The position numbers and the translations under genes were made by a program. From contig CAXXXS010000001.1 in the NCBI GenBank assembly GCA_963665085.2, positions 3,038,001-3,102,000 of the forward strand: 64,000 nucleotides of DNA, given 5' to 3'. Below, in pieces: positions 1 to 8,832 of the stretch; positions within the stretch are counted from its first letter, which is position 1, and every line of letters starts with the position of its first letter. This DNA is from G963665085 sp963665085. Lineage in GTDB: Bacteria > Bacteroidota > Bacteroidia > Bacteroidales > JAAAOM01. The notes under the pieces are model-generated. The model saw only the letters and a program-made list of their open reading frames with translations. It was not told where the DNA came from and searched no databases.

Positions 1-17
1 TGTTTGTTTTTGATTTT

Positions 18-71
18 CTTGGGTACATAATCCAAGCTTCCATTCTTCCATGATTTATCATGGGAGAATGG
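18..71 (-). terminator. Stem-loops downstream of the CvfB-like gene
   Basis: Just beyond the minus-strand stop codon, arms at 40-53 and 58-71 pair over 14 bp with one T-G wobble and a 4-nt loop. A second small stem, CTTGG/CCAAG (18-22 with 32-36), follows on the minus strand and is trailed by AAAATCAAAAACA. There is no clean U-run, so terminator function is an inference. Confidence 0.4.
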
Positions 72-85
72 TTGAGAATCTTGTA

Positions 86-925
86 TTAATCTCCATTTAT
101 TAAGCGAATACCTTTATTATCAATATTGATGATTTGCTTTTTATAAAGATTTCCAATAGACTTTTTAAAATTCTTTTTACTAATCCCAAAAGCATTTGAT
201 ATCTCTTGAGGGGTTGATTTATCGGTAATAGTCATAAACCCATTGTTATTCTCAAGATAGCTGATAATCAACTGAGCTGTATTGTCAACCAGTTCAAAGC
301 CGGATTTCTGAAGACTAAGATCAATTTTTTCATCTTCTCTTACTTTTTTTACATATGCTTTAAGTCGTTGGCCTTTCTCAATTTTCTGGAATATTTCGTT
401 TTTGTAAATCATTCCCCAATGGAGGTTGTTTATGATTGCTTTATATCCCAGTTCTGTTTTTGAGTGGATAAGGATATTAACTTCTTCACCCGGAGAATAT
501 TCAAAGGGTACATTATTAAGAAATTTATCAATCTTTGTTGATGCCACAAGCTTCTTGCTTATTGAGTCGAGATAAACATGAGCAATAACTTTATCTCCTT
601 CTTCAACAGTTACTTTTTGTTCGCGAAAGGGTAAAAGAAGATCTTTTGTTATGCCCCATTTAAGAAAAGCACCTACACCAGAAACAGATACAACTTCGAG
701 ATAAGCAAATTCATCAACCTTTACAAAAGGGGTCTCTGTTGTTGCTATTATTCTACCTTCTGAGTCATGATAGATAAATACTTCAATCTGGTTGTTTTCA
801 GGTATTTCTTCGGGGATATATTTTTTAGGCAACAAAATCTCGCCAAAATCATCACTGTCGAGATAAATACCAAATTCAACTTCTTTTGAAATACTGAGCG
901 TGTTAAAATCTCCAATTCTTGTCAT
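86..925 (-). CDS. cvfB: CvfB/YitL-family S1-like RNA-binding protein
   Basis: The 279-residue product has the CvfB-family layout: successive S1-like OB folds at roughly residues 5-65, 70-135 and 145-205, then a C-terminal winged helix at about 215-279 containing the ISNAFGISKKNFKK recognition segment. No signal peptide or membrane segment is visible, so it is cytoplasmic. Family members bind RNA and affect virulence-factor expression in Staphylococcus; the role in Bacteroidota is not established. The length matches the family. The ATG at 925 directly precedes TRIGDFNTL, a typical N-terminus. It is a single gene, with stem-loops after its stop codon. Confidence 0.85.
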   Translation of the reverse strand: MTRIGDFNTLSISKEVEFGIYLDSDDFGEILLPKKYIPEEIPENNQIEVFIYHDSEGRIIATTETPFVKVDEFAYLEVVSVSGVGAFLKWGITKDLLLPFREQKVTVEEGDKVIAHVYLDSISKKLVASTKIDKFLNNVPFEYSPGEEVNILIHSKTELGYKAIINNLHWGMIYKNEIFQKIEKGQRLKAYVKKVREDEKIDLSLQKSGFELVDNTAQLIISYLENNNGFMTITDKSTPQEISNAFGISKKNFKKSIGNLYKKQIINIDNKGIRLINGD

Positions 926-1125
926 GGTTGCAAAGTTAACTTTAATAATTTACGTTGGTTCGTATAATCAGTGTTTTATCAATTCAAATTACGATGAAGG
1001 CCGATAAAACAATAATTTTATTTTATTTTAGTTTTAGTTTCGTTATTTTAGTTCCATCATAATTATTGGATATTACGATGTGTCGAATCAACTCTTAATC
1101 TACTAATCTTATGTATTAATGCAGC

Positions 1126-1548
1126 ATGAACAAAGATACCTCTTTAAATACTACTCTTTTAGATAATGATTATGTTTTGGTGACATATGATATGACATCA
1201 AAAATACTTGCAATCATATGGAAAGGTAAATTATCAAGTAATCAATATAGACATACATATATTAAATCGTTGGAGTTTACGGAAGATCATAAGGTAGATG
1301 GGTTTATGGTTGATGTTAGTAACCAGAAACGTATTTCAAAGGCAGACAAAAAATGGTTTGATGAGCAAGTCTTACCCAATGCCAAAACTGTAGGTTTAAA
1401 AAAAGCATGTGTAGTATATGACGGGAATATATTTAAGGAGTATTTTCTGACACGTGTTTCAAAACGCACAAAAAAATATACAATGCCATTTAAATATTTT
1501 AAATCGAGACGGATGGCTATGGAATGGTTGATAGAAGGAGAGAAATAA
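1126..1548 (+). CDS. Small STAS/SEC14-like hypothetical protein
   Basis: A 140-residue soluble protein without signal peptide. The alternation of short strands and helices (VLVTYDMTSKILAIIWKG, then FMVDVSNQKRIS, KKACVVYDGN, and a C-terminal FKSRRMAMEWL helix) resembles the SpoIIAA-like/STAS-SEC14 proteins common in Bacteroidota, in which the last helix carries a WL motif. No conserved phosphorylatable serine could be assigned with confidence. It stands alone, and the 200 bp upstream show no strong promoter. The function is unknown; fold assignment is by pattern only. Confidence 0.6.
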   Translation: MNKDTSLNTTLLDNDYVLVTYDMTSKILAIIWKGKLSSNQYRHTYIKSLEFTEDHKVDGFMVDVSNQKRISKADKKWFDEQVLPNAKTVGLKKACVVYDGNIFKEYFLTRVSKRTKKYTMPFKYFKSRRMAMEWLIEGEK

Positions 1549-1613
1549 CTTACGGAGTAAAATGTTAGTTTATGTGAGAGAATTATTCTGTTATTTTATG
1601 AATTATTTTCGAA

Positions 1614-1669
1614 TTCAGATTTTCGATATTTGATTTCAGAAATTTAAGATCGAAAATCAACAATCTGAA
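1614..1669. terminator. Inverted repeat between convergent genes
   Basis: TTCAGATT (1614-1621) pairs with AATCTGAA (1662-1669), and an inner TTTCGAT/ATCGAAA pairing extends the stem with a bulge. It lies between the stop codons of the convergent genes ending at 1548 and 1683, so a bidirectional terminator is plausible. Confidence 0.4.
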
Positions 1670-1682
1670 ATTAATATAGTCT

Positions 1683-2606
1683 TTAGGATTTTAAATAAAA
1701 AGCAAATCGCTTAAGTCCGTCATTCAGGTTTAAAAGAATTAATGACAAGCAAATAACTAACATCCCAACGATTGTAATCGTTTCCGGCGATTCATCTGGC
1801 AATAGTAACCAACTTAATGCTGCACCTGATACAGGAACAATAAACTTCCAGATGTTTAAATACGAGATTTTTATATTAGGCCTGTTTAACAAAATATACC
1901 ATATTGAAAATGCGGATGCCGATAAAAAACTTAAGTAAATCAGAGAAATATAGTAGGGAGTAGGATATATTTTCACTTCAAAACCTTCAATTGGAATAGA
2001 TAGAAAAAAAATAAATAATCCACCAATCATAATCTGAGCTGAATTGAGAATTAATGGAGGAATTTTTTTCTGAGCTTTAACTACAATAATATTTCCGAAA
2101 TTTCCAGAGATATTTGCTACAATTAGAATTATCAATCCCCAGAATTCAGATCCTTCAGAAAGACTGAATTTACTTCTGCTAAGAGCAATAATAACGACAC
2201 CAATCAAGCCAGAACTAATTGAAAGCGCATTCTTCCAGGTCATTTTATCATTGTGTAACATAAAATGGGCCATCAATGAAGCAAAGAGTGGGGATGATCC
2301 AACTACAATTGCAGCTAATGCCCCCGAAACCATATTAAGTCCGGTATAAAAAAGAGAATACAAAATAAAAGTCTGGAACAGACTAACTTTTAGGATAAAA
2401 AGAATGTTCTTGCTAACAACCTTGAAATAGTTTCTCAGACTTCCTGTAAATGGAATAATAAATAAACCAGAAAGAATAAAACGCAGACCAGCAAAATTGA
2501 GAGGGTCTGTATAGGGTAAGCCTATTTTTATTCCGGCAAAAGCCGTAGACCAAAGAAAGCAGGCTAAAATAGCTAAAAATGTTGTAGAGGTAATTATTCT
2601 TTTCAC
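1683..2606 (-). CDS. EamA/DMT-superfamily transporter
   Basis: A 307-residue polytopic membrane protein with about ten hydrophobic segments arranged as two EamA repeats (roughly residues 8-140 and 155-295). The first has the ACFLWSTAFAGIKIGL helix and SPLFASLMAH segments typical of drug/metabolite transporters. Family members export amino acids, purines or other metabolites; the substrate cannot be read from the sequence. It diverges from the GH76-like gene across a 121-bp intergenic region that contains a perfect palindrome. Confidence 0.85.
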   Translation of the reverse strand: MKRIITSTTFLAILACFLWSTAFAGIKIGLPYTDPLNFAGLRFILSGLFIIPFTGSLRNYFKVVSKNILFILKVSLFQTFILYSLFYTGLNMVSGALAAIVVGSSPLFASLMAHFMLHNDKMTWKNALSISSGLIGVVIIALSRSKFSLSEGSEFWGLIILIVANISGNFGNIIVVKAQKKIPPLILNSAQIMIGGLFIFFLSIPIEGFEVKIYPTPYYISLIYLSFLSASAFSIWYILLNRPNIKISYLNIWKFIVPVSGAALSWLLLPDESPETITIVGMLVICLSLILLNLNDGLKRFAFYLKS

Positions 2607-2657
2607 AGTTTAAAATAAAGTTGGCAAAGATAGAAAAAGTTCTTGCTTTTGATTTAT

Positions 2658-2679
2658 ATATTTTCAGAACTGAAAATAT
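2658..2679. promoter_or_regulatory. Perfect 22-bp palindrome between divergent genes
   Basis: ATATTTTCAG and CTGAAAATAT form perfect 10-bp arms separated by AA, midway between the divergent EamA and GH76-like genes. The position and symmetry suggest an operator for a dimeric regulator; no cognate regulator is adjacent. Confidence 0.4.
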
Positions 2680-2727
2680 GAAAGCTAAGCATAAGATAGT
2701 GTTAAAAATACTTTCTAATTTTGAATA

Positions 2728-4152
2728 ATGTACTTAAAAGAAATAATGGGAAATATGAATAGACAAAAAATCCTTCATTCATATTTAGTGAATATTTTAA
2801 TACTATTCGGTATTGTTATCTTACATTCTTGTCGTAAAAAATCAGATAATGAATTTGAAGCTGTATTGAAAGAACAATCAATTAACGCTTTCAATCGTTT
2901 TGAAGAAGTATGGGCTTTTAATAATTTCTGGAAACGAGGTAATACCTTTGATGCTTGTTTAGTTTTTGTAGATGCAGCTTCTGAGCAATGGCCGGATGAT
3001 CCGGAAATTATCGAAATACAAGCAAAAATTAATAAGATGCTTATTGAGAATCTTGCCTATTTTGAAAGTTTTGATCCCGGTAATTTGTGGGCAGATGATT
3101 TTGGATGGTGGGGCTTAATGGGGTTAAACGCCTATAAATATTTAATTAAAACAGGCGAGATTGATTTTGCAAATCAATACCTTAAATTATCTACTGATTT
3201 GTGTTGGGAATATAAAAAGAAAACAGCATATGACACAACAGATTTAGCTATTCCTGTTGCTCATGGATGCAGTAATGGAGATGCTAATGGAAGTCACGCA
3301 GGAGTTAAAAATACAGTTACTAATTCATTATTATTTCTACTTTCTTCCCGGATATACCGGTTAAGTTTAACGGGAGCAATTGAAGAGAATGATAAATATC
3401 TTGAAATGGCTTATCGTCAGTGGCTATGGTTTGATGAATGGTTTAGACTCGATGAGTATGAATATTTAAAAAAGGTATCTCAAGCGGGTGTTCTTGTGCA
3501 AGAGCGTCCTTTGGCTTTTATTGATGGTTCAGATTATATAATCAAAGAGCATCCACCTTGGGCAGAGGGGTGGGTGTGGACAGGTGATCAAGGGATGTTA
3601 ATAGCAGCGTTTACAGATATGTATCTGATCAGACACCAATTAAATGATTGGCTAATAAAGACTGGAGCTAATGAGAATTTTGAGATAGATGTCTTTGAAA
3701 AGAGAATTTTATCTTTAATAACACAGTTGAGTAATGGAATACAAACAGCCTTAGTGTGTAAAGAAGACAATATATTTCGTGAAGCTCCTTGTTTATCTAG
3801 TTTTGGACCTGTTCATGGTAATGATTATCTTGCTGGACGTGGTATTCTTATGCGTTATTTAGGTTCTAAAGAAGTAAAAGAACTGTCGGAAATAGATTTT
3901 GGTAATAATATTAAATCAACAGTAGATGCGATTTGGCAAACCCGAAATAAATCAAATAATCAAGTTAAACCTGAGTTTACTAACGTTGAAAATGACAAAA
4001 AATACATAGCGTATTTTGAGGAGCTTTGGGGGTATGCTGATTTTGTATACGAATGGGATATTGAAAATATGGATGAACAGAATAAAAATGGTGTTTGCCA
4101 GTCCATAGGTCTTGATGCTTTAGGTGCTGCAATTGGATTGTTAGGGGAATAG
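2728..4152 (+). CDS. GH76-like alpha-mannanase-family lipoprotein
   Basis: A 474-residue protein with a hydrophobic N-terminus ending in the lipobox LHSC, so probably a surface or periplasmic lipoprotein. The body has features of glycoside hydrolase family 76 (alpha-1,6-mannanase-like, (alpha/alpha)6 barrel): an N-terminal W-x-DD-x-GWWGL segment, NTVTNSLLFLLSSRIYRL (family pattern AISNxLFxLLAARLYR) and WTGDQGMLIAAFTDMY (family pattern NQGxLIGAL). Family enzymes cut alpha-mannan backbones; the exact substrate is not certain, and catalytic residues were not aligned. In-frame ATGs at 2746 and 2755 are possible alternative starts, and 2755 gives the most compact signal sequence. Confidence 0.65.
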   Translation: MYLKEIMGNMNRQKILHSYLVNILILFGIVILHSCRKKSDNEFEAVLKEQSINAFNRFEEVWAFNNFWKRGNTFDACLVFVDAASEQWPDDPEIIEIQAKINKMLIENLAYFESFDPGNLWADDFGWWGLMGLNAYKYLIKTGEIDFANQYLKLSTDLCWEYKKKTAYDTTDLAIPVAHGCSNGDANGSHAGVKNTVTNSLLFLLSSRIYRLSLTGAIEENDKYLEMAYRQWLWFDEWFRLDEYEYLKKVSQAGVLVQERPLAFIDGSDYIIKEHPPWAEGWVWTGDQGMLIAAFTDMYLIRHQLNDWLIKTGANENFEIDVFEKRILSLITQLSNGIQTALVCKEDNIFREAPCLSSFGPVHGNDYLAGRGILMRYLGSKEVKELSEIDFGNNIKSTVDAIWQTRNKSNNQVKPEFTNVENDKKYIAYFEELWGYADFVYEWDIENMDEQNKNGVCQSIGLDALGAAIGLLGE

Positions 4153-4229
4153 ATGCGATTTTATTAAAGAAATAAATTATACGAAGAGTTTTGTAGTTTT
4201 CGAATTGTTTTGTTTAAACTAGAAATCAT

Positions 4230-4260
4230 TTTGTTTAACGGTAAAAATAAGCTAACTTCA
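4230..4260 (+). promoter_or_regulatory. Candidate Bacteroidota-type promoter
   Basis: TTTG at 4230-4233 is followed after exactly 19 nt by TAACTTCA (4253-4260), a partial match to the -33 TTTG / -7 TAnnTTTG pattern. It precedes the adhesin-like gene starting at 4302. Confidence 0.4.
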
Positions 4261-4301
4261 TATGTATAGTAAGAATATGTACAACAAATATGAATTAGTT
4301 T

Positions 4302-6218
4302 ATGAAAAGAAATTTACTTTCGTTATTGGCAATGCTATTTGTAGCATTAACAACCTTCGCACAAACACCCAACCAGTTTAAGTATCAAGCAGTATTACGA
4401 GATGTTGATGGGGCCGTTCTTGTCTCGGAGACAGTTGAAATTGATGTTGAAATATTACAAGGTAGTGATGATGGTACAGCTGTCTTTGCAGAGAGCCATA
4501 CTGTTACTACAAACGAATTTGGATTAGTCCAGTTTAATATTGGTTCTCTTTTAAATGGAACAGGGACTATTGCTGACATTGACTGGAGTTCAGGAGTTTA
4601 TTTTGTGAAAATAAGCTTAAATGGCTCTGTTTTAGGGACAAAACAATTACTGAGTGTTCCATATGCATTATATGCTGATGTAGTAGATTCAGTAACATCA
4701 TTCGATTATAGTAAACTTACAAATGCGCCTGATTTCTCTAATTGGGATCAAGATGTGTCCGATGATTTTGACGGAGATTATAACAGTTTAACAAATCAGC
4801 CTGAATTATTTGATGGTGACTATAATTCACTTACAAACAAACCAAATACGATAACAGAAGAACAAGCTGAAAAGATAAGTTATCTTCAGATAACAAAATT
4901 AATCAACCTGGATTCCTTACAGGAAAGTGTAGATTCGAACAGTGTTAAAGTTTCATTTCCCGGGTTTGGCACAACAGCAGGGACAGCATTGGAAGGAAAT
5001 ACACCATTATGGACATATGCCAATGGAGATATGTACCACCTGGGGCAGGTTGGTGCAAATGTTCCATCTACACAAGTCTTCCAGGGAGAAGCACTTCGTG
5101 TAGGAGGAGGTATTTTATATGATGGATATCCAACTGATTTTAAAGCCGGAATGTTATTTTATAATCCTCAGGGTGAAGGCTCATTTAGGTATTACAACAA
5201 TAGTCTGGAAGAAAAAGTACTGGGAAATGATACGATTACCTTTATCGCCAGTGATTATGATTCTCTGGAATGTGTTGGTCTAAAAAATAATTTTGTAGTT
5301 AATGGAAGTATGGCAATAGGTACAGATGCCGTTAATGGTGAAGTTTTTGGTTTTAATACAGTTATTTTAAAGGAGAACAACCTTCGTATATTATTGGATG
5401 ATACAGACGATCCTTCTACCGGTTTTCCTGCAAATGATTGGTTGTTGAAAGCTAACGACAGTGAAAATGGAGGGGACAGTTATTTCGCAATTAGTGATGA
5501 AACAGCCCAAACCATTCCTTTCAGGATTATGGCAGGAGCAGGAGACGATGCTTTGTATATCGATGAAAATGGGAATGTTGGTATTGGATTAGATTCTCCA
5601 ACTCAAAAGCTTGAAGTTGATGGGATTATTAAAGCAGCTTCCTTTATCGGTGATGGAAGTGGACTAACAGGAATTGCAGGGGCAACAGGTGGGATTTCAA
5701 ATGCAGAGACTACTGTAATTGCAGCAGATAACAATAGTGATGGAACTGGAGAAATTGTTTTTCAAACACAGGATACGGTAAGAATGACTATCTCCAATAA
5801 TGGTAAAATTGGAATTGGAGTATCTAGCCCGGCATATGAGCTGGAAGTTGCGGGTACTGTAAAATTTGATGACTTTATCGTTTCTGGAACTACAGAGATT
5901 GAAAATTTTCTATATACCATATCAGATGACACAACAACAACAGATGTTTCTCTTGATTATGATGTTTTAAATAAACATGTTATAACTTTTAAAGAAACTA
6001 CAGGAAATGTAACAGTTGAAGGTTTTCAAAACGGAGTTGTTGGCCAGGAAATATTATTGATAAATCTGAATTCAACAAAAACTGTCATAATTAAAAATAA
6101 TGGTACAGGTTCTCAAAAAGTTTTGATGCCAGGTGCTGCGGATATTACCTTAAGTACAAAATCGAGTGCCCGCTTTATTTTTGATGGTACATCATGGTAT
6201 TGTACAGGAAATAGTTAA
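4302..6218 (+). CDS. Secreted fibre/adhesin-like protein with GNVGIG repeats
   Basis: The 638-residue product begins with a signal peptide (about residues 1-20, ending TTFAQ). A beta-rich domain follows (QFKYQAVLRDVDGAVL ... LLSVPYALYAD), a start typical of a large class of Bacteroidota exported proteins. The motif DGDYNSLTN occurs twice. Two copies of a phage-fibre-like motif, NVGIGLDSPTQKLEVDG and KIGIGVSSPAYELEVAG, lie in the C-terminal half, the first followed by the GDGSGLTGI signature. There is no obvious T9SS C-terminal domain. The next gene is a paralogue 36 bp downstream, and a T9SS-sorted protein follows. The role is unknown; a surface filament or matrix protein is an inference. Confidence 0.7.
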   Translation: MKRNLLSLLAMLFVALTTFAQTPNQFKYQAVLRDVDGAVLVSETVEIDVEILQGSDDGTAVFAESHTVTTNEFGLVQFNIGSLLNGTGTIADIDWSSGVYFVKISLNGSVLGTKQLLSVPYALYADVVDSVTSFDYSKLTNAPDFSNWDQDVSDDFDGDYNSLTNQPELFDGDYNSLTNKPNTITEEQAEKISYLQITKLINLDSLQESVDSNSVKVSFPGFGTTAGTALEGNTPLWTYANGDMYHLGQVGANVPSTQVFQGEALRVGGGILYDGYPTDFKAGMLFYNPQGEGSFRYYNNSLEEKVLGNDTITFIASDYDSLECVGLKNNFVVNGSMAIGTDAVNGEVFGFNTVILKENNLRILLDDTDDPSTGFPANDWLLKANDSENGGDSYFAISDETAQTIPFRIMAGAGDDALYIDENGNVGIGLDSPTQKLEVDGIIKAASFIGDGSGLTGIAGATGGISNAETTVIAADNNSDGTGEIVFQTQDTVRMTISNNGKIGIGVSSPAYELEVAGTVKFDDFIVSGTTEIENFLYTISDDTTTTDVSLDYDVLNKHVITFKETTGNVTVEGFQNGVVGQEILLINLNSTKTVIIKNNGTGSQKVLMPGAADITLSTKSSARFIFDGTSWYCTGNS

Positions 6219-6254
6219 TATACAGGTTGATATCATGTTTAAAATTATGAATAG

Positions 6255-8162
6255 ATGAAAAGAAAAATAATATATACCATAGCTTTTTTATATGCCTGTT
6301 TGCAAATATTTGCACAGGCACCCCAGGGAATACAATACCAGGTTGTTGTTCGGGATGATAACAACGAATTGATACAGCATCAGCAGGTTAGTCTTGTTGT
6401 TGAAGTATTGCAAGGTAGTACAACAGGTTCTGTAATTTTCAGTGAAACCCATACGGTTACCACAAGTAAAAACGGAATGGCGATTTTTAGTATTGGCTCA
6501 TTGGAAAATGGAACGGGAACACTTGACGATATCAAATGGGGTGATGAAGATTATTTTTTACAAGTGAGTTTAGATAGTCGGATTGTAGATATAAACAGAA
6601 TTTTAGTAACTCCTTTTGTTAAGTATTCAAATACGGCTAATACAGTTAATCACTTAGAGTATAATCAATTAAGTAATGTGCCCGACCTTACAAATTTTGA
6701 TGAGGATGTGTCCGATGATTTTTCTGGAGATTACAATGACTTAAGCAATAAACCAACGTCTTATTTTGATGGTGATTATAACTCACTAACCGGAGATATT
6801 CCAACTCGTTATATTACACAGGAAGAATCAAATAAAATAGATTCGATAATAGTTACAGATACGATTAATTTTGAGGAACTTGAGGCGGAAAATATTACTA
6901 CCAGATCTTTAATTGGAACACCTGATTTTGGTAATAAAGAAGGGACAATTGTTGAAGGAAATACAGCATGGAAAGCGGTGGAAGGAAATATGATCCATCC
7001 GGGTAGCGTTGGGGTTAATGTTCCAATTCCCAGTGATTTTGGTGGTGCTGGTATGATGGTGAACGGCGCAGTACTATATGATGGCGTTCCGGTAACACCT
7101 ACCCCCGGTATGTTGTTTTATGATCCGGATATTAATGATGGCTCTTTTTGTTTTTATAACGAAAACGGTGAGGTTGACACACTTTCAACAGGAGTTATTG
7201 AAGGTGGAGGTGTTAAAAATAAAGGCTATAAACAAATTTTTGATGATTTTGAGGTAAGTAAAAGTTTAGTGGTTGGAAAAGGTGCAACCATAGAGCATAA
7301 TAAAGCAGACCATACCATGGTAGTGGTTGGCAATGTTATTCTTTTAAAATTTGATGATACGAGTACTTCTGCTTCTTTCCCCAAGAACGACTGGCAAATT
7401 AAAACAAACGATATTGAAGCCGGGGGAGACGATTTTTTCGCATTTGTTGATTTTACAGCAAATCAAATTCCTTTTAGGATTGATGCCGGGGCAGAAGACA
7501 ATACATTGTACATACCCGAAAACGGGAATGTTGGTATAGGAACAAATACTCCTTCTGAGAAGTTGGAAGTTAATGGAAGTGTAAAAGCTGCTAGTTATTC
7601 GGGTAGTGGCAAACAACTTACAGGTATTGATTATGAAGGGACTGGTTCCGTTGATAATTCCGGTTCTACTACAATCATAGCTGATAATGATGCAAATAAC
7701 GTTGGTCAGATTGAATTTAAAATTAACGATGCCAATCAAATGGTGATTAATAATTCCGGTAAGGTCGGGATAGGAGTTGAGAATCCAACTGTTGAGCTAG
7801 AGGTTAATGGTACAGGTGCTTCAGAGAACCTTATTGTAGAAGGGACAGTTTATTCAGCTGGAATAAGTTATCCTGTTCATAAAGAAACTATCACTTCAAC
7901 AGGATATGTTTTTTACGATGTTACTGATAAATCAGTAATTATTTTAAATCCATCAGTCGGAACTATCAATTTATATATTACGATGGGTGCTACGGTTGGA
8001 AAAGAAATAGTTGTTATTAATGAGAATGCAACCAATATAATCAATTCGATAGGTGTTATAACTCCTGAAGCAGCCAGCTTTAGCCTGGGGCAGTATGAAA
8101 GCGCCAGACTGTTGTATACTTCTTCTGGATGGGTAGCAACTCAGCTTGTTCAGGCACCATAA
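6255..8162 (+). CDS. Paralogous secreted fibre/adhesin-like protein
   Basis: A 635-residue paralogue of the preceding gene with the same order: signal peptide (ending IFAQ), the QGIQYQVVVRDDNNELI beta-domain, the DYNDLSN and DYNSLTG motifs, and two fibre-type motifs (NVGIGTNTPSEKLEVNG and KVGIGVENPTVELEVNG). The AGGDDFFAFVDFTANQIPFRIDAGA segment matches the region around residues 385-415 of its neighbour, which indicates tandem duplication followed by divergence. No T9SS domain is evident. It probably shares a transcript with both neighbours (36 and 45 bp gaps). Confidence 0.7.
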   Translation: MKRKIIYTIAFLYACLQIFAQAPQGIQYQVVVRDDNNELIQHQQVSLVVEVLQGSTTGSVIFSETHTVTTSKNGMAIFSIGSLENGTGTLDDIKWGDEDYFLQVSLDSRIVDINRILVTPFVKYSNTANTVNHLEYNQLSNVPDLTNFDEDVSDDFSGDYNDLSNKPTSYFDGDYNSLTGDIPTRYITQEESNKIDSIIVTDTINFEELEAENITTRSLIGTPDFGNKEGTIVEGNTAWKAVEGNMIHPGSVGVNVPIPSDFGGAGMMVNGAVLYDGVPVTPTPGMLFYDPDINDGSFCFYNENGEVDTLSTGVIEGGGVKNKGYKQIFDDFEVSKSLVVGKGATIEHNKADHTMVVVGNVILLKFDDTSTSASFPKNDWQIKTNDIEAGGDDFFAFVDFTANQIPFRIDAGAEDNTLYIPENGNVGIGTNTPSEKLEVNGSVKAASYSGSGKQLTGIDYEGTGSVDNSGSTTIIADNDANNVGQIEFKINDANQMVINNSGKVGIGVENPTVELEVNGTGASENLIVEGTVYSAGISYPVHKETITSTGYVFYDVTDKSVIILNPSVGTINLYITMGATVGKEIVVINENATNIINSIGVITPEAASFSLGQYESARLLYTSSGWVATQLVQAP

Positions 8163-8207
8163 TATTTAAAGTACTAGAATGATTATTAAAAAATTAATAT
8201 AGATGAA

Positions 8208-8663
8208 ATGAAGAAACTTATTTTATTTTTCATAAGTATATTTTCCATTACTTATTCATTTGCTCAAAGCACAATGTCGGCAACTGCCGATTACGCTGAG
8301 ACCAGTACAATAGAAATAGAATGGACAATTGGTGAGCCTTTTGTAGAAACGGTTTCAGATGGATCAAATATTCTGACTCAGGGTGTTCATCAAAGTAAAC
8401 TTACAAATTCGGGTGTAGGGATAAATGAGAAAGAAAATTCTCTTGTAAACTTATATCCAAATCCTGCAACAGAATATATTATTGTTGATATTCCATCTAA
8501 TGTTAGTGATAAAACAATTATTATTACTGATATCTTAGGTAAAACTGTTTTAATAACAAATGAGACATTAATTTCTGTATCTGCACTAACCAATGGAGTT
8601 TATTTTGTTACACTGGAGCGAAAGGATAAAGAAAAACAAATAATCAGTTTTGTGAAGAGATAA
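8208..8663 (+). CDS. Small secreted protein with T9SS type A sorting domain
   Basis: A 151-residue protein with a signal peptide (about 1-20, ending SFAQ), a short linker domain, and a C-terminal type IX secretion sorting domain from about residue 78: LYPNPATEYI, then ITDILGKTV and GVYFVTL near the end. That pattern marks export through the type IX secretion system and surface attachment or release. The protein is little more than a sorting domain plus about 55 residues of cargo (TADYAETSTIEIEWTIGEP), a layout often seen next to larger surface proteins such as the two upstream. Confidence 0.8.
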   Translation: MKKLILFFISIFSITYSFAQSTMSATADYAETSTIEIEWTIGEPFVETVSDGSNILTQGVHQSKLTNSGVGINEKENSLVNLYPNPATEYIIVDIPSNVSDKTIIITDILGKTVLITNETLISVSALTNGVYFVTLERKDKEKQIISFVKR

Positions 8664-8702
8664 ATATCTGAGATTAGTTTCAGGTAATATTTTTTTTATT
8701 TA

Positions 8703-8737
8703 GAAGCCTTACTTTTTGAAGTAGGGCTTCTTTTTTT
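8703..8737 (+). terminator. Rho-independent terminator
   Basis: GAAGCCTTAC (8703-8712) and GTAGGGCTTC (8721-8730) form a stem with one mismatch or wobble, followed by seven T residues. It closes the adhesin/T9SS transcription unit ahead of the GntR-type gene. Confidence 0.85.
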
Positions 8738-8832
8738 ATAACACTATCTGAAATAGATATGCATAGAGTGATAGAAGATAAAATTTATAATTATTAGGAT
8801 ATTAATTACTTTCGTGGGGCAAATAATTTTGA

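Noticed and set aside
7344..7739. 131-codon minus-strand ORF in the second fibre-like gene
   Set aside because: It is antisense to a clear coding sequence with paralogue support; it has no domain or start signal.
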